Shown here piece by piece: positions 60,221-64,000 of a stretch of DNA of 64,000 nucleotides (position 1 is its first letter; each line of letters starts with the position of its first letter). The stretch is from Bathymodiolus brooksi (Eukaryota; Mollusca; Bivalvia; Mytilida; Modiolidae). The notes under the pieces were generated by a model, which worked only from the letters and a program-made list of their open reading frames with translations, was not told where the DNA came from and did no database searches. The DNA lies in contig OY804583.1 in NCBI GenBank assembly GCA_963680875.1, positions 31,485,331-31,549,330 of the forward strand, written 5' to 3'. Position numbers and translations under genes: made by a program.

Positions 60221-63000
60221 ACACGAACTTGATTTAGCTATATTATTTACGTCCGTCTGTAGGTACACGTAGCTTGATTTGGCTATGTACTATTTACGTT
60301 CTTCTGTAGGTATACGTAGCTTGATTTGGCTATACTATTTACGTCCTTCTGTAGGTACACGTAGCTTGATTTGGCTATGTACTATTTACTTTCTTCTGTA
60401 GGTACACCTAGCTTGATTTGGCTATACTATTTACGTCCTTCTGAAGGTACACGTAGCTTGATTTGGCTATGTATTATTTACGTTCTTCTGTAGATACAAG
60501 TAGCAAGACTTGGCTATGCTATTTACGTCATTCTGTAGGTACACGTAGCTTGATTTGACAATACTATTTACGTTCTTCTGTAGGTACACGTAGCTTGATT
60601 TTTCTATGCTATTTACGTTCCTCTGTAGTTACACGTAGCTTGATTTGTCTATACTATTTACGTTCCTCTGTAGGTACACGTAGCTTGATTTGTCTATACT
60701 ATTTACGTTCTTCTGTAGGTACACGTAACTTGCTTTTTCTATGCTATTTACGTTCCTCTGTAGGTACACGTAGCTTGATTTTTCTATGCTATTTACGTTC
60801 CTCTCTAGGTACACGTAGCTTGATTTGTCTATACTCTTTACGTCCTTCAGTAGGTACACGTAGCTTGATTTGTCTATATTATTTACGTCCGTCTGTAGGT
60901 ACACGTAGCTTGATTTGTCTATACTATTTACGTCCGTCTGTAGGTAAACGTAGCTTGATTTGTCTATACTATTTACGTGCTTCTGTAGGTACACGAACTT
61001 GATTTAGCTATATTATTTACGTCCGTCTGTAGGTACACGTAGCTTGATTTGGCTATGTACTATTTACGTTCTTCTGTAGGTATACGTAGCTTGATTTGGC
61101 TATACTATTTACGTCCTTCTGTAGGTACACGTAGCTTGATTTGGCTATGTACTATTTACTTTCTTCTGTAGGTACACCTAGCTTGATTTGGCTATACTAT
61201 TTACGTCCTTCTGAAGGTACACGTAGCTTGATTTGGCTATGTATTATTTACGTTCTTCTGTAGATACAAGTAGCAAGACTTGGCTATGCTATTTACGTCA
61301 TTCTGTAGGTACACGTAGCTTGATTTGACAATACTATTTACGTTCTTCTGTAGGTAAACGTAGCTTGATTTTTCTATGCTATTTACGTTCCTCTGTAGTT
61401 ACACGTAGCTTGATTTGTCTATACTATTTACGTTCCTCTGTAGGTACACGTAGCTTGATTTGTCTATACTATTTACGTTCTTCTGTAGGTACACGTAACT
61501 TGCTTTTTCTATGCTATTTACGTTCCTCTGTAGGTACACGTAGCTTGATTTTTCTATGCTATTTACGTTCCTCTCTAGGTACACGTAGCTTGATTTGTCT
61601 ATACTATTTACGTCCTTCAGTAGGTACACGTAGCTTGATTTGTCTATATTATTTACGTCCGTCTGTAGGTACACGTAGCTTGATTTGTCTATACTATTTA
61701 CGTCCGTCTGTAGGTAAACGTAGCTTGATTTGGCTATGCTATTTACGTTATTCTGTAGATACACGTAGCTTGATTTGTTTATACTATTTACGTTCTTCTG
61801 TAGGTACACGTAGCTTCATTTGGCTATACTATTTACGTTCATCTGTAGGTACACGTAGCTTAATTTGTCTATACTATTTACGTGCTTCTGTAGGTACACG
61901 AACTTGATTTAGCTATATTATTTACGTCCGTCTGTAGGTACACGTAGCTTGATTTGGCTATGTACTATTTACGTTCTTCTGTAGGTATACGTAGCTTGAT
62001 TTGGCTATACTATTTACGTCCTTCTGTAGGTACACGTAGCTTGATTTGGCTATGTACTATTTACGTTCTTCTGTAGGTACACCTAGCTTGATTTGGCTAT
62101 ACTATTTACGTCCTTCTGAAGGTACACGTAGCTTGATTTGGCTATGTACTATTTACGTTCTTCTGTAGATACAAGTAGCAAGACTTGGCTATGCTATTTA
62201 CGTCATTCTGTAGGTACACGTAGCTTCATTTGGCTATACTATTTATGTCCTTCTGTAGGTACACGTAGCTTGATTTGACAATACTATTTACGTTCTTCTG
62301 TAGGTACACGTAGCTTGATTTTTCTATGCTATTTACGTTCCTCTGTAGTTACACGTAGCTTGATTTGTCTATACTATTTACGTTCCTCTGTAGGTACACG
62401 TAGCTTGATTTGTCTATACTATTTACGTTCTTCTGTAGGTACACGTAACTTGCTTTTTCTATGCTATTTACGTTCCTCTGTAGGTACACGTAGCTTGATT
62501 TTTCTATGCTATTTACGTTCCTCTGTAGGTACACGTAGCTTGATTTGTCTATACTCTTTACGTCCTTCAGTAGGTACACGTAGCTTGATTTGTCTATATT
62601 ATTTACGTCCGTCTGTAGGTACACGTAGCTTGATTTGTCTATACTATTTACGTCCGTCTGTAGGTAAACGTAGCTTGATTTGGCTATGCTATTTACGTTA
62701 TTCTGTAGATACACGTAGCTTGATTTGTTTATACTATTTACGTTCTTCTGTAGGTACACGTAGCTTCATTTGGCTATACTATTTACGTTCATCTGTAGGT
62801 ACACGTAGCTTAACTTGTCTATACTATGTACGTGCTTCTGTAGGTACACGAACTTGATTTAGCTATATTATTTACGTCCGTCTGTAGGTACACGTAGCTT
62901 GATTTGGCTATGTACTATTTACGTTCTTCTGTAGGTATACGTAGCTTGATTTGGCTATACTATTTACGTCCTTCTGTAGGTACACGTAGCTTGATTTGGC
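60221..63000. repeat. Right-domain higher-order repeats (770, 905, 950 bp)
   Basis: The marker ACACGAACTTGATTTAGC lies at 60,221, 60,991, 61,896 and 62,846. The gaps 770, 905 and 950 differ by 135 and 45 bp, exactly three units and one unit. These blocks also carry the 47-bp CTATGTACTATTT units. The array is still running at 64,000. Confidence 0.9.
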
Positions 63001-64000
63001 TATGTACTATTTACGTTCTTCTGTAGATACACGTAGCTAGACTTGGCAATGCTATTTACGTCATTCTGTAGGTACACGTAGCTTCATTTGGCTATACTAT
63101 TTACGTCCTTCTGTAGGTACACGTAGCTTGATTTGGCTATGCTATTTACGTCCTTTTGTAGGTACACGTAGCTTGATTTGGCTATACTATTTACCTACTT
63201 CTCTAGGTACACGTAGTTTGATTTGTCTATACTATTTACGTTCCTCTGTAGGTACACGTAGCTTGATTTGGCTGTGCTATTTACGTCCTTCTGTAGGTAC
63301 ACGTAGCTTGATTTGTCTATGCTATTTACGTCCGTCTGTAGGTACACGTAGTTTGATTTGCCGATACTATTTACGTCCGTCTGTAGGTACACGTAGCTTG
63401 ATTTGTCTATACTATTTACGTCCGTCTGTAGGTACACGTAGCTTGATTTGTCTATACTATTTACGTCCCTCTGTAGGTACACGTAGCTTGATTGTTCTAT
63501 GCTATTTACGTTCCTCTGTAGTTACACGTAGCTTGATTTGTCTATGCTATTTACGTTCCTCTGTAGGTACACGTAGCTTGATTTGTCTATACTATTTACG
63601 TTCTTCTGTAGGTACACGTAGCTTGATTTTTCTATACTATTTACGTTCCTCTGTAGTTACACGTAGCTTGATTTGTCTATACTATTTACGTTCCTCTGTA
63701 GGTACACGTAGCTTGATTTGTCTATACTATTTACGTTCTTCTGTAGGTACACGTAGCTTGCTTTTTCTACGCTATTTACGTTCCTCTGTAGGTACATGTA
63801 GCTTGATTTTTCTATGCTATTTACGTTCCTCTGTAGGTACACGTAGCTTGATTTGTCTGTACTATTTACGTCGGTCTGTAGGTACACGTAGCTTGCTTTT
63901 TCTATGCTATTTACGTCCTTCTGAAGGTACACGTAGCTTGATTTGGCTATGTACTATTTACGTTCTTCAGTAGATACAAGTAGCAAGACTTGGCTATGCT

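Larger units (their letters stand above)
33031..64000. repeat. 45-bp satellite array (~690 units, continues past the window)
   Basis: An example consensus unit lies at 34,699-34,743. Its key words are GTACACGTAGCTTG, TCTATACTATTTACGTCC and GTCTGTAG; GC is about 40%. Nearly every unit is 45 bp; recurrent exceptions are 44 bp (one C lost in ACGTCC, or AACTTG for TAGCTTG) and, right of about 56.3 kb, 47 bp (CTATGTACTATTT). Frequent two-state positions are unit bases 20 (T/G), 25 (A/G), 37 (C/T) and 38 (G/T). Most of the array reads in one orientation, with five inverted blocks. One frame on each strand is free of stops, giving long open frames without ATG starts; I read these as an effect of unit length and composition. 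No flanking gene, promoter or splice context supports translation. Confidence 0.95.

Noticed and set aside
33031..64000. Dozens of 60-336-codon open frames on both strands of the satellite
   Set aside because: They start at GTG or TTG, overlap on opposite strands, end where 44- or 47-bp units shift the frame, and follow from a 45-bp unit that lacks stops in one frame per strand.
33031..64000. CRISPR array
   Set aside because: There are no unique spacers; units are contiguous 45-bp repeats with no direct-repeat/spacer alternation, and the context is eukaryotic.
33031..64000. Telomeric repeat
   Set aside because: The unit contains no TTAGGG-type motif and is far longer than telomere repeats; a centromeric or subtelomeric position cannot be judged from sequence alone.

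Overview
The window looks like nuclear DNA of a mollusc, most likely a bivalve. It is AT-rich and dense in tRNA-derived SINEs, MITE-like fold-back elements and decayed copies of one reverse-transcriptase retroelement. The 3' tail of that retroelement is a type I associate with bivalve genomes. I found no intact host gene, rRNA, functional tRNA gene or CRISPR array. The species assignment is inference; molluscan origin is fairly secure.

Layout. 1-33,030 is gene-poor interspersed-repeat DNA. 1-475 holds three tandem SINE heads. 0.6-12.5 kb holds scattered SINEs, retroelement 3' ends (one with a C-terminal reverse-transcriptase fragment at about 6.74-7.56 kb) and a MITE at 11.27-11.65 kb. 12,579-20,494 is a head-to-tail duplication of a ~3.8 kb segment; its two copies differ mainly in the size of a 55-bp minisatellite and a GAGT microsatellite. 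20.5-33.0 kb holds more of the same families, a second reverse-transcriptase relic on the minus strand (~23.1-23.7 kb), a 53-bp minisatellite (25.0-25.3 kb), a ~160-bp palindrome (29.09-29.25 kb) and other repeats.

33,031 to the end (about 31 kb, open at the right edge) is one array of a 45-bp satellite, about 690 units. Because 45 is a multiple of three and the unit has no stop in one frame of each strand, long reading frames appear on both strands (minus-strand repeat SSYVYLQTDVNSIDK, plus-strand repeat GTRSLICLYYLRPSV). The longest is about 774 codons (32,965-35,289, minus). These frames start at GTG or TTG rather than ATG and are broken by recurrent 44- and 47-bp units, so I treat the array as satellite DNA rather than a gene. 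The array has three domains: a left part of almost pure 45-bp units, a middle part with 44-bp units and five inverted blocks, and a right part with 47-bp units and a 2,744-bp duplication. All five inverted blocks share the same two junctions, which points to one ancestral inversion later copied inside higher-order repeats.

There are no genes here that work together. The story is of repeat turnover: SINEs and retroelements inserting, then local tandem amplification at several scales (27, 53, 55, 83, 111 and 160 bp, 3.8 kb) and a large satellite evolving by in-register unequal exchange and inversion.
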